From positions 117,969 to 181,968 of the forward strand of contig JAYSBP010000002.1 of NCBI GenBank assembly GCA_041915365.1: a DNA stretch of 64,000 nucleotides, in the 5' to 3' direction. The DNA comes from UBA6016 sp041915365 (lineage in GTDB: Bacteria; Campylobacterota; Campylobacteria; Campylobacterales; UBA6016). Each line of letters starts with the position of its first letter. Position 1 is the stretch's first letter. Below the pieces are notes generated by a model, which worked only from the letters and a program-made list of their open reading frames with translations, had not been told where the DNA came from and searched no databases. Below, in pieces: positions 34,096 to 43,290 of the stretch. The position numbers and the translations under genes were made by a program.

Positions 34096-34430
34096 TGACG
34101 CTAGTCATAGAAAACTTCGGCTTTGAGTGCATAGTCGGCATACTAAAAGAGGAGCGGACAAAACCGCAAAAAGTGGAAATAACCGCAAGCATAGAGTACG
34201 CTCACGAAAAACACGGTTTTTTGGACTATATGAAAGTTTGTCGTGAAATAAAGCGGGAGTTTAGCGCAAATAGGTTTCGGCTATTGGAAGACGCCGTAAT
34301 CAGCGTCTGTAACACCCTCAAATCCAAAAACCCACAAATCCTCAAAATCAACATCAAAATACTAAAACCGGAGGTCAGGACGGACGCAAAAGTCGGCGTG
34401 GCTTACGAGAGAAGTTTTTTATCCGAATAG
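34092..34430 (+). CDS. folB: Dihydroneopterin aldolase
   Basis: A 112-residue folate enzyme. IENFGFECIVGILKEER matches the FolB N-terminus with the conserved Gly-Ile segment, and RLLEDAVISVC carries a typical helix. The ATG at 34092 overlaps the plsY stop (ATGA); a longer open frame upstream is out of step with plsY and not real. Its 3' end overlaps the yafQ gene by 12 nt. Confidence 0.85.
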   Translation: MMTLVIENFGFECIVGILKEERTKPQKVEITASIEYAHEKHGFLDYMKVCREIKREFSANRFRLLEDAVISVCNTLKSKNPQILKINIKILKPEVRTDAKVGVAYERSFLSE

Positions 34431-34691
34431 TTCGGCGTGATTGCCCACTTCGATAAGGGCTAGCTCCAAAACATCCTCGGCGATTCTATAAACAAGCAAC
34501 AAATCAGGTTTTACATGACACTCTCTACACCCTACAAAATTACCGACAAGCGCATGATCTTTATATCTTGGCTCTAGCGTTTCGTCTTCGGCAAGCCTAG
34601 CTACCACTGATAAGACCGCATCTTGCTCTTTTGAGCTTAGTTTTTTAAAACCTTTTTTGAATGAGGAAGTACGAAATATCGAGTATTTCAA
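34419..34691 (-). CDS. yafQ: YafQ/RelE-family toxin
   Basis: A 90-residue mRNA interferase-like toxin. The RelE-fold pattern SFKKGFKKLS, the DHALVGNFVGCRECHVKPDLLLVYRI block with key His/Arg residues and a late LALIEVGNHAELF are typical of YafQ, which cleaves mRNA in the ribosome. Its start overlaps dinJ by 4 nt. Confidence 0.9.
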   Translation of the reverse strand: MKYSIFRTSSFKKGFKKLSSKEQDAVLSVVARLAEDETLEPRYKDHALVGNFVGCRECHVKPDLLLVYRIAEDVLELALIEVGNHAELFG

Positions 34692-34939
34692 GAGAGCAAA
34701 TCTTTTTTGAGCTCATCCATGGAGTCAAACTTTTTGCCTTTTTTTGCCGCTAACTCGTCAAGCGCTTTTTGCATCCTATCTGTCGGTACTTTGAGCTCAA
34801 ACGGTATGGAGTGCGTCATTGCAACTTGCTTGCAAAACAGATTGATACCGTCAGAGAGACTCATACCGTATTGCTTGAATACTTCCGCCGCTATCTCTTT
34901 GGTATCACTATCTAGCCTTATGCTTGTACTAGCTCTCAT
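34688..34939 (-). CDS. dinJ: DinJ/RelB-family antitoxin
   Basis: An 83-residue antitoxin. STSIRLDSDTKEIAAEVFKQ is a ribbon-helix-helix start and GINLFCKQVAMTHSIPFEL is the DinJ/RelB signature. It should bind YafQ and repress the promoter. A TACAAT (34966-34971) and an AAGG ribosome-binding site precede it. Confidence 0.9.
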   Translation of the reverse strand: MRASTSIRLDSDTKEIAAEVFKQYGMSLSDGINLFCKQVAMTHSIPFELKVPTDRMQKALDELAAKKGKKFDSMDELKKDLLS

Positions 34940-34965
34940 GCTATAGCCTTTTTATTTTTTGTGTT

Positions 34966-34971
34966 ATTGTA
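34966..34971 (-). promoter_or_regulatory. -10 box for dinJ-yafQ
   Basis: TACAAT on the minus strand about 27 nt before the dinJ ATG. The rest of the 121-nt gap to the next gene at 35061 shows nothing else clear. Confidence 0.4.
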
Positions 34972-35060
34972 CCCCGTTTGAGGTAAATAGTAAAATAAAA
35001 AGTAGCATGCCCCTTTTTAACCTAACAAATGAGTAAGAAGGTTGAATACATGACAATGTT

Positions 35061-35726
35061 TTACAAAAATACACTTGAACTTTTAAGCCACTCTTTGCAA
35101 TTAATATAATCAGGAATTTGCGTCTTTATAATACTCCAAAACCTATCGCTATGATTATGCTCTATCAGATGCGCAAGCTCATGAACGATTACATAATCTA
35201 TCGCATGAAGCGGCGCTTTTACAAGATGCCAGTTGAGTATGATGTTGCCGTCTTTTGTGCAACTTCCCCACCGTTTTTGCATATCCAGTATTTTTATAAA
35301 GCCGCATTTGACACCCATCTGATTTGCGTATTTTTCAACCCTACTTACCAGCTTTTCTTTTGCTTTTAGTCTATACCACTTTGCAAAGAGTATTTTAGCT
35401 CTATCACTGTCTTCTGTATGTAAGACAAACTTATTTCTCTTAAACGCCAGACCTCTCTCATCTGAGTTAGTCACATCAAGCCTGTATTTTCTACCCAGAT
35501 ACCAAAACAGCTCTCCCGAAATAAACTCTTTTTGCTTTACCGCTTCTGAGGAATTTATCTTTTTCGTCGTTTTGTATATCCAAAAGCTTTTTTTTTCGAC
35601 TATATTTTGTATCTTCGCATCGTCTAGGTCGCAAGGCGCTAGCACTTCTAGTTTACCGTCAGGCGATATTTTTAGAGATAGCGTCTTGCGCTTATCGCTT
35701 CTTGTGATTTTATAATCTAGCGTCAT
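35061..35726 (-). CDS. YgjP-like metallopeptidase (DUF45, M48-like)
   Basis: A 221-residue protein. VIVHELAHLIEHNHSDRFW gives the HExxH zinc motif plus a third ligand histidine, and KRWGSCTKDGNIILNW is the DUF45 signature. I chose ATG 35726, with GGAAGAG upstream, overlapping the hsdR end by 17 nt. DUF45 genes often sit at the end of type I restriction operons; their role there is not settled. Confidence 0.85.
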   Translation of the reverse strand: MTLDYKITRSDKRKTLSLKISPDGKLEVLAPCDLDDAKIQNIVEKKSFWIYKTTKKINSSEAVKQKEFISGELFWYLGRKYRLDVTNSDERGLAFKRNKFVLHTEDSDRAKILFAKWYRLKAKEKLVSRVEKYANQMGVKCGFIKILDMQKRWGSCTKDGNIILNWHLVKAPLHAIDYVIVHELAHLIEHNHSDRFWSIIKTQIPDYINCKEWLKSSSVFL

Positions 35727-38700
35727 TTTTGCGCTCTTCCGCAATTTCCACGACTTGCATAATAATACTTTTATAGTTTGTGACTATTTTTTCTATACCG
35801 CAATACTCTTTTGACAGTAGAGCTTCTTGTAACTCTTTTTGAAGTCGCAATCTTGCTGGCTTACTATCCCAAAAATACTTGGCGCTCGTTTCCCTCTCTA
35901 TTATTTCGCCTATATCTTTTGTCAACGCCACGCAAACACCTATTTCATCTTCGCTCAAATCCTCAAGCTTGCCAAAAACCTCTTTTGCAAATAGATTAAA
36001 ATACGGCTTTTGATGTTTCGGTAGTCCGTAGCTTGTATCTTTTTCTTGTTGTTCTAGCTTTTTTCGTAGTTCTTCTAGTTTTTGGTATATCTCATTCCAA
36101 TTTTCTTTGAATTTCTCCAAAATATCTTTTAGCATTTGGACAAAAGCGCCGTATAGCGTCGGGTCGTAAGGCATATTGACTTGCAAATACTTTGTGAGAG
36201 CTCTTTCTATCTCAGCCGCTTTTGCTTTTGAGCTTTTGCGGCTTTGTACTTTTTTGACAAACTCGTCGCTGAGTATCTCTATAGGTTTTACCTTTGTCTC
36301 GATGCCTAGAGATATGAGGTATTCGTCTATTATCGCTTGAAGCTTTTTGGAGTTTATTTTGATACTGTCGTCAAACTCGTATTGCATAGCCTGAGTATGC
36401 AGGGCGCTTAGTTTTTTGAATGTCGCCAGATACTCCAGCGCTCGCTCGGACGGATATAGCTGGTCTAACAGTTTGTCATACTCTCTAAAAAGCGTCAAAA
36501 ACTCGTATCTAGTCTCTTCCTCGTAAAACATCTCATACCATGTTTGCCAGTCGTCGATAGGCACGCCTTGAGATTTTATAAACTCGGCTACTTTTTTATT
36601 CAGCTCTTTTAGCTCCGACTCTATCCTGTCGATGTCCCACAGGCTTACTTCGATTTCGCTCTGCTCTTTTTGGTCGTATATATCAAGCGCTTCTTTGAGG
36701 TGATTGCCTATGCCTATGTAGTCTACGACAAACCCTACCGTCTTGCCCTCGTCGTAGACACGGTTTACCCGTGCTATCGCTTGGAGCAGGTTGTGCCCTT
36801 TTAGCACTCTGTCGATGTACATTACCTGCTCTATTTTTGCGTCAAATCCCGTTAGGAGCATATTGTTTACGATGAGGATACATATGTCGCCGCTTATATC
36901 CTCTTTTTGTTCGCCGTATCGCAGGTTGAAGCTTGTAGTTATGGTGTCCTTATCTCTTTTGGCATACTCTTTTATCTCTGCATTGTCCGAGTTGGTGATG
37001 CCCGATATTACAATGTCTGCTTTTATTTGCGGCGCTTTTTTTGCCAGTATATCGTCGATGATTTTTTTGTATGTGACGGCAGCGGCTTGGCTGGGTGCGA
37101 CTATTTGGGCTTTGTAGCCGTTTGGTTGTACATGCGTCAGATAGTGTTCTATCATATCCTCGGCTTTTGCCCTTATAGTCTTTGGGCTCTCCAAGTACGC
37201 CTTTTTTATCTCGGCATTTAGCCCTTTGATATTGTCGCTCTCGTCGTCTTCTATCTCTAGCCCCTCATAGATGTCTACTATCATCCCCTCTTTTATGTCC
37301 GTCTTGTGCGCTCTGCCTTCATATACTATGCGTAGCGTCGTACCGTCTTCGATGGACTCTTTCATCGTGTACTTATCTATATAGTCTTTAAAAAACTTGT
37401 CGCTCTTGTCTATCGGAGTGCCTGTATATCCTATCCACACGGCATTCGGTGCGGCTTTGTTGATGTTTGAGCCTAGGGATTTGTAGATGCTTCTATGCGC
37501 CTCGTCCACCATGATGAGGATTTTTTCGCTTTTGTTTAGCACTGGAAAGACCGAAGCCATATCCCTCTCTTGAAATTTTTGCACCATCGCCATGATTATA
37601 TTTGAAGCGTCGCTTTTGATGAGCTCTTTTAGGTCTGCGATACTATCGGCGGTATTTACCCTAGTGCCTATCTTGGAGGCTGTTTCGCCGAGCTGTGTCT
37701 CTAGGTCTGTTCGGTCGTTTACTAGCACTATCTTCCAGTCGTCAAACTTGCCCGTCGCATACATCGCACGGATGAGAAACATCATCGTAAGACTCTTACC
37801 GCTCCCTTGCGTATGCCAGATTAGTCCGCCTCTCTCGTCTTTATCCTTGCCTTCAAGCAGTCTTGAGATGGCTTTTTTGACCGCTCTATACTGCTGATAG
37901 CGGCAGACTACTTTTTCTACCCCTTCGCTCTCGCTACTAAAGACGGTAAAGCTCTCAAATATCTCTAGTAGATTTTTTGGATTTAGTAGCCCGTATATGA
38001 GCCTATTTTGGTCGTTTGGAGCTCCAGCACCTTTTGGCAGGTCGTCCAGACTCATCGGATACGGGTCTGCCCACCTCCAAAAGCTCTTGAGGCTTTTTGC
38101 CGTGATAGTGCCAAACTTCGCCTCATTGGTATCCGTAGCGACCAAAAGGTGATTAAAATAAAAGCTCCCTGTTTCCCTTTTTCTTGCCGCTTTTTAACTC
38201 TGCGTAGTTTTGCAAGTCGGCAAATGCGTCTTCTAAGACATTTTTGCCTGCTTTTGGGGCTTTGGCCTCTATGACGACGATGGGTAAGCCGTTTACAAAT
38301 AGCGTGATGTCGGGATAAAACCTATCATCCACCCCTTTGGCTTTTACCCCTAGCTCGCTTACGGCTATGAAACTATTGTTTGACAAAGTCGCGAAGTCCA
38401 TATACCGCACAGTCGGGCTTTTCTCCCCCGTGAGCTTGTTTTGGGCGACGCTTGCCCCTTTGAGCAGCAGCTCAAATATTCTCGTGTTGTTGTCTATAAG
38501 CCCCCTTGACGAGTAGCTAGTGAGCCTACCCATACACTCGGATATTTGCTCGTCGTCTAGGAATGGATTGATGGTTTTTAGCGAGCTAGCCAGCACGGAA
38601 CCCATGACGACATCAGCGAAGCTCTCTCTATAGCTATCGGCTGGCTTTTGGGCGAAGCGGCTGAGTCTGATTACCTGCCAGCCCGTACGCTCCAGCTCGT

Positions 38701-38737
38701 CCAAAAAAGGCTCATGGACAAAACTATCTTCTCTCAT
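35710..38737 (-). pseudogene. hsdR: Type I restriction enzyme R subunit, frameshifted
   Basis: Two adjacent frames together make one HsdR of about 1005 residues. The first (38153-38737) has the N-terminal nuclease site, DITLFVNGLPIVVIEAKAP, ending in RELLF-stop. The second (35710-38145) resumes with HLLVATDTNEAKFG and carries the translocase: Walker A HTQGSGKS, DEAH in MVDEAHRS, helicase motifs and the C-terminal helical domain. The junction at about 38153-38163 contains TTTTATTTT on the coding strand; removing one base (or adding two) restores the frame. As written the nuclease and motor are on separate polypeptides, so restriction is probably off. It overlaps hsdS by 4 nt. Confidence 0.88.
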
Positions 38738-39906
38738 TGCTCACTCCCTAGTAGATGATTTACTCGCACGCTACCGCTTAACAGGTCTTGCATCATGGCG
38801 GCTTTTAGCGATTTTAGCTTGTTTAGTTTTTGGTTTGCTTTTTCTATTTTTTCGTCTTGAGATGAGAGGATTTCGGCTATTTTTTGTTGTTCTGCAAAAG
38901 GTAGAATTTTTATTTGTATATTTTCAATAGTTTTCTTAGCAAGACTTGGAACTCCAGAGGCTTCATTGTAACTTCTCCAGTCGATTCCCAAAAATATAAA
39001 ATATAGAAAGCTTGGCAAAATGCCGATGAAAGAATGTGTATAAAACAATGTATCAACAGTCCAAAATTTACCTTTTAGAAGCATTGGATTGTCTATCGTG
39101 CCCTTTCTTCCTATGCAGACACTTTCGCCGTTATGCAAAAAACTATCCACAGCCGAAATCTGCCCGCCAGTCCCATAAACTGGATATACGCCAGTCTTAA
39201 GATGTCTATAGTCCCTGCCGTTACCTACGGTCAATACTTTTCCGAGTCTTACAACATCCCACTCCTGCGGTATGTCGCCGAGCGGTGAGGGTTTGAATTG
39301 GTGGGTTTTTGGGTTTCGTATCTTGCCGTTTTTGTCTATGCCGTAGGCGAGCAGGTCTTGCATCAGCGCCGTTTTGATGCGCTTCTCTTTTTCTACAAGC
39401 TCACCAGCCGACTCTATGGCACTATCTATCTCGCTTAGTATCTCGGCTATTTTTTGTTGTTCTTGTTTCGATTTTGGAATTAAAATCTCAATTTTCCCAA
39501 ACTCTTTTTTATTTACAGTTGGAACAACTTGCAATCCTGCAATCGTGTTTAGTTGATTTTTACTATGTTTTAATACATAATAGATAAATTCACTATCAAC
39601 AAGGTCATAGCAAATAATCGCATTTAGTTGCTGGTTGGTTGCTAATTCTTTTTTCGCAATCGCAACCTTTCCAAGCTCGCCGATACATGTGACTAGTATT
39701 GATTTTTGAGGTAATTTTCTTGTTTGATTAAAACCACTTTGTGTGAGCGATTTGATAGTATTGCAAACATACTTATTGTTATTAATATCAGCTGGACCAA
39801 CAAAAGGATAGTTACCGCCGTAGTATTTCTCTATTTGCGTATCAGGGGTTGAACCAGTAATAATCTCTCCAATCTGTGAAAGATTTTTCCAAATCCATTC
39901 GCTCAT
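38734..39906 (-). CDS. hsdS: Type I restriction-modification specificity subunit
   Basis: A 390-residue protein with two target-recognition domains (about residues 1-150 and 205-340), each followed by a helical spacer beginning QQKIAEIL and ending in a MQDLL motif. It sets the bipartite DNA target for the HsdM/HsdR complex. The two spacers share a 21-bp exact repeat at DNA level (38873-38893 and 39443-39463) and a 14-bp one. It overlaps hsdM by 4 nt and hsdR by 4 nt. Confidence 0.95.
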   Translation of the reverse strand: MSEWIWKNLSQIGEIITGSTPDTQIEKYYGGNYPFVGPADINNNKYVCNTIKSLTQSGFNQTRKLPQKSILVTCIGELGKVAIAKKELATNQQLNAIICYDLVDSEFIYYVLKHSKNQLNTIAGLQVVPTVNKKEFGKIEILIPKSKQEQQKIAEILSEIDSAIESAGELVEKEKRIKTALMQDLLAYGIDKNGKIRNPKTHQFKPSPLGDIPQEWDVVRLGKVLTVGNGRDYRHLKTGVYPVYGTGGQISAVDSFLHNGESVCIGRKGTIDNPMLLKGKFWTVDTLFYTHSFIGILPSFLYFIFLGIDWRSYNEASGVPSLAKKTIENIQIKILPFAEQQKIAEILSSQDEKIEKANQKLNKLKSLKAAMMQDLLSGSVRVNHLLGSEQ

Positions 39907-42530
39907 CCGATATACCCCAAAGCTCTCAGGTAGCCGTCTATCTTACTCTCGGCTTTTTTTAGCTCATCTTCTATGTGTCTGAGGCTCTTTTTGTACTTTT
40001 CGCTTAGGTTGTCAAAGATTTTTACCAGAGCGCCCAGCTCCTCTTTTAGACTTTTGTCCAGCTCGTTTTGGATGAGGGCATGGTGCTTGTTTAGCGTCAG
40101 CTCCTTCGCCTCTTCATGCGTCAGTATCGGCGTCTCAGATATGAGTACTTTTATGGCTGACTCTTTTTTCCTTGCCTCTTTTTGTTTTGCTTCTAGTTTT
40201 TTTAGCTCTTTTGGCTTGTTTTTGTTTGCCTCTATCTCTAGCGCTATGTTGCTCAGAGCCTCGACTATCTTTTCAACTTCTTCCGCTGTGCCGTAGCGTT
40301 TTATCTCTAGTTTTAGCTTTAGCGTGTGCTCCGCCTCTTTTTTTTGTGCTTTTAGCTCTTTTATCTTTTTTTCTAAGTTTTCTATTTTCTCATGCGCCGC
40401 TTCATATCCAGCTCTCTCGGCTACATACTCGGCTCCCTCCTCGTACTCTAGCCGTTTGATTTCGCCTTTTAGATACTCTTTTGCGCTTTTTGCGTCTTTG
40501 TCGCTATCCTCTTCACTCTCATACTCCACCTCATCTACCGCCTCGGCTAGCTCCGCCTCGCTCATAGATATTTGCCCCTCTAGGCTCTCTATACTCTCTT
40601 TTTCTGTCCCGAAAAATACATCTGTGAGCATCTCATCATCCAGTAAGCTCTCGTTGAAGCCTATGGCGCTGATGGTCTTGAGGTCGTAGCGCACGCTATT
40701 CCACCACTCGACGAACACGCCAGCCGTCTGGAAACCGTCGAGAGTCTTTAGACGGGCAAAATGTTTTTTGAACGATGCAAGCAGGGCTTGTTTTGTCCTG
40801 TTGATATTTTTTGTCTCTTCAAGCGCCCCAAACTCCTCTCTAGCCTCACTCCACCATGCGCCCAGATGCGCCTCGTACTCCCTTAGCGCCGCCTTGACAC
40901 TCTCATCATCCTCTATACGCTCTTTTATACCGTCCGTATCATCCGCAAACTCCAGATACTCGCCGCCCCTATCACGAAGGATACTAGAGTAGTCAAATCC
41001 AAACTTCTCAAACTGAGCCGTATGCTCAGCCACCTCTCTCTTCGGTACGCCGCCGAAAAGGTGCGCTTTTGCGTCTTCTATCTCTGTGGGCTTGGAGTTG
41101 TCCACATATCTACGGATGTTTAGGTTGTAGTCGTTCTCTTTTATCTCTTTGAGACTTACGAGCTTTGAGTATTTGGGGTCGCTATCGTCTTTTGTGCGGT
41201 AGACGAATGAGATTTTTTCTATATCTCTGGCTCTTAGGCGGTTTCTAGCTTTCTCCTGCGCATACTCCGCATCGGCGTTGATAAATAGCACTCCCTCGTC
41301 ATCTTTGCGGTTTTTCTTGATGACTATCACGGCGGCAGGGATACCCGTACCGTAGAATAGCCCGTGAGGCAAGCCTATTACCGCATCGATGATATTGTCC
41401 TCTAGCATTGCGGCTCTTATCTTTTTCTCTGCCGAGCCTCGAAAGAGCACGCCGTGCGGCACGACGCTAGCCATCAGCCCTTTTTGTTTTAGGGAGCTTG
41501 CCATGTGCTGGACAAACATAAGGTCGGCTTTTTTGTTCTCAGGTGCATAGCCCCAGCGAAAGCGTGAGGTCTGTGTGAGATTTAGTTTTTTGTACGGAAG
41601 ACTAAACGGTGGGTTTGCTAGGATTTTGTCAAACTTTTTGTATTTGCCGCCGTGGTCTTTGAACAGCGGCTCTTCTAGCGTATTGCCGTGCTCTATCTCA
41701 AAATCCTTGACATCGTGGAGTATCATATTCATAATACAAGTCGCCCACACTCCGCCGTCGTTTTCTTGACCGTTTAGCTTGATACGGTGGGTATTTTGCC
41801 CGTTCTCCTCGACAAATTGATGCGACTGAATGAGCATGCCGCCGCTCCCTACGGTAGGGTCATAGATACTGTCGCCCTCTTGTGGATTTACCAGTTGCAC
41901 CATCAGTCTGACCACTTCGGCAGGGGTATAAAACTCGCCGCCTTTTTTGCCCGCACTATCCGCAAAGTATTTGATGAGGTACTCGTATGCGGCGCCTAGC
42001 AGGTCTGGAAACTCAAAATTCTCGCCCGACAATCTCTCAAAACTGCTTAGCTTTTCTATGAGATTTTTCCAGTCTGCGTCTTTTACTACTTGATTACTTT
42101 TACCGTGTTGGGCGTTGAAGTCTATGTTGTTTTTTAGTACGCCGCTTAGTCTATCGTTACCCTCTTCGATGGCGGCTATGGCTATATTTAGCCTCTCTCC
42201 GATGTTTGATTTGACATCTTTTATCGGTGAGTGTTTTTGCCCATGTTTGTCCGTATAACCCTCGTACCACCTAGCCTCTTTGGGGACAAAAAACAAATCA
42301 CCGTAAGAGGTCTTGTCTTCTAGTATCTGTGCCAAAAACTCAGGCGGCAGATGGGCGTATTTGTTTTTGACTACATCTTGAGCCTTGACAAACTCATCCG
42401 ATAGCCGCTTGATAAAAATCAACCCGATGATGTAATATTTGTAGTCGTTTGCGTCCATTTTGGAGCGCAACTCGTCGGCAAGGGAAAAGAGGAAATTTTC
42501 AAGTTTTGATAGTGTTATTTTTTGTTTCAT
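39903..42530 (-). CDS. hsdM: Type I restriction-modification DNA methyltransferase subunit
   Basis: An 875-residue adenine-N6 methyltransferase. The AdoMet motif YDPTVGSGGMLI and the catalytic NPPF in ILANPPFSLPYKK are intact; an N-terminal helical domain precedes them. The C-terminal 250 or so residues are a long Lys/Glu-rich coiled coil, making it longer than typical HsdM (about 500 residues). With hsdS it should still methylate even though hsdR is broken. It heads the hsdM-hsdS-hsdR-DUF45 operon. Confidence 0.95.
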   Translation of the reverse strand: MKQKITLSKLENFLFSLADELRSKMDANDYKYYIIGLIFIKRLSDEFVKAQDVVKNKYAHLPPEFLAQILEDKTSYGDLFFVPKEARWYEGYTDKHGQKHSPIKDVKSNIGERLNIAIAAIEEGNDRLSGVLKNNIDFNAQHGKSNQVVKDADWKNLIEKLSSFERLSGENFEFPDLLGAAYEYLIKYFADSAGKKGGEFYTPAEVVRLMVQLVNPQEGDSIYDPTVGSGGMLIQSHQFVEENGQNTHRIKLNGQENDGGVWATCIMNMILHDVKDFEIEHGNTLEEPLFKDHGGKYKKFDKILANPPFSLPYKKLNLTQTSRFRWGYAPENKKADLMFVQHMASSLKQKGLMASVVPHGVLFRGSAEKKIRAAMLEDNIIDAVIGLPHGLFYGTGIPAAVIVIKKNRKDDEGVLFINADAEYAQEKARNRLRARDIEKISFVYRTKDDSDPKYSKLVSLKEIKENDYNLNIRRYVDNSKPTEIEDAKAHLFGGVPKREVAEHTAQFEKFGFDYSSILRDRGGEYLEFADDTDGIKERIEDDESVKAALREYEAHLGAWWSEAREEFGALEETKNINRTKQALLASFKKHFARLKTLDGFQTAGVFVEWWNSVRYDLKTISAIGFNESLLDDEMLTDVFFGTEKESIESLEGQISMSEAELAEAVDEVEYESEEDSDKDAKSAKEYLKGEIKRLEYEEGAEYVAERAGYEAAHEKIENLEKKIKELKAQKKEAEHTLKLKLEIKRYGTAEEVEKIVEALSNIALEIEANKNKPKELKKLEAKQKEARKKESAIKVLISETPILTHEEAKELTLNKHHALIQNELDKSLKEELGALVKIFDNLSEKYKKSLRHIEDELKKAESKIDGYLRALGYIG

Positions 42531-42678
42531 TGACTTTGGATATTTACTTTTTCGGTTTTTGATTTATTTTACAATCTCTTACCGAAATTTTGCCTCTTTG
42601 TCGGCAAGCTAACTGTCCATGAAAGTAGAGAAATAAAGAGGACTGCAAAAGATATAGCTACTTTAGTTACTCCCCCCT

Positions 42679-43137
42679 TCACACCTTCGCCAAAAACTTC
42701 TGCAACTGGTTTGAAAATGCGTGAACATCTTTTTTGTTAAACGGCGGTGGACCCTTGGTCGTCTCACCCATGCTTCTTATCTCTTCCATCAGATTTCGCA
42801 TTGCTAGGTAGTGCTTTATGTTTTCTGGTGTGTATAGCTCGCCTCTGTGGTCTATGGCGTGGGCTTTTTTGGCTACTATCTTGTCGGTTAGCGGGATGTC
42901 GGAGGTTATAACTAGCTCACCCTCTTCTACCATTTGGGCTATGTGGTTGTCGGCTACATCTGCGCCTTGTTCTACTACGATATATGTGATGAGTGCCGAG
43001 TCTCCTAGATAGATTTTTTTATTTGAGACAACTATCGTTTGCAGAGATTTTTTCTCTATGGCTCGTACCACAATCGGTTTTAATAAGTTGGGGAATGTAT
43101 CACCGTCTACGAACAATCTCAAAAGCAAAATCTCCAA
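42679..43137 (-). CDS. YaiI/YqxD-family protein (DUF188)
   Basis: A 152-residue protein of the PIN-like DUF188 family. The N-terminal FVDGDTFPN corresponds to the usual DADACP motif, followed by GADVADNHIAQMVEEGELVITSDIPL and HRGELYT, which are diagnostic. The biochemical role is not known. The 148-nt gap before hsdM holds only a short TTGCC...GGCAA repeat and a possible hsdM promoter. Confidence 0.85.
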   Translation of the reverse strand: MEILLLRLFVDGDTFPNLLKPIVVRAIEKKSLQTIVVSNKKIYLGDSALITYIVVEQGADVADNHIAQMVEEGELVITSDIPLTDKIVAKKAHAIDHRGELYTPENIKHYLAMRNLMEEIRSMGETTKGPPPFNKKDVHAFSNQLQKFLAKV

Positions 43138-43258
43138 TACTTTGTATTTTCTAAAGTGCGATTTTAGCTAAAAAACAAGAATTCAAAATGGCCGATGCAA
43201 ACCTGATTATTTTTGAAAAAAATTTCTCCTAACCTTATAAAAAGTTTAAATTTTCTGC

Positions 43259-43264
43259 TATAAT
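43259..43264 (+). promoter_or_regulatory. Extended -10 for hsrA
   Basis: TGC-TATAAT, a consensus extended -10, 27 nt before the hsrA ATG, followed by an AGAAGG ribosome-binding site. The 153-nt divergent gap holds nothing else clear. Confidence 0.6.
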
Positions 43265-43290
43265 CCACCAAAAATTTTAGAAGGCTACAT

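Noticed and set aside
38153..38737. A separate short restriction gene
   Set aside because: The protein is the N-terminal nuclease part of HsdR and the next frame continues it without a gap in homology; a frameshift explains both.
42590..42610. Terminator or regulatory RNA between hsdM and the DUF188 gene
   Set aside because: Only a 5-bp TTGCC/GGCAA repeat was seen, too weak to support a structure.
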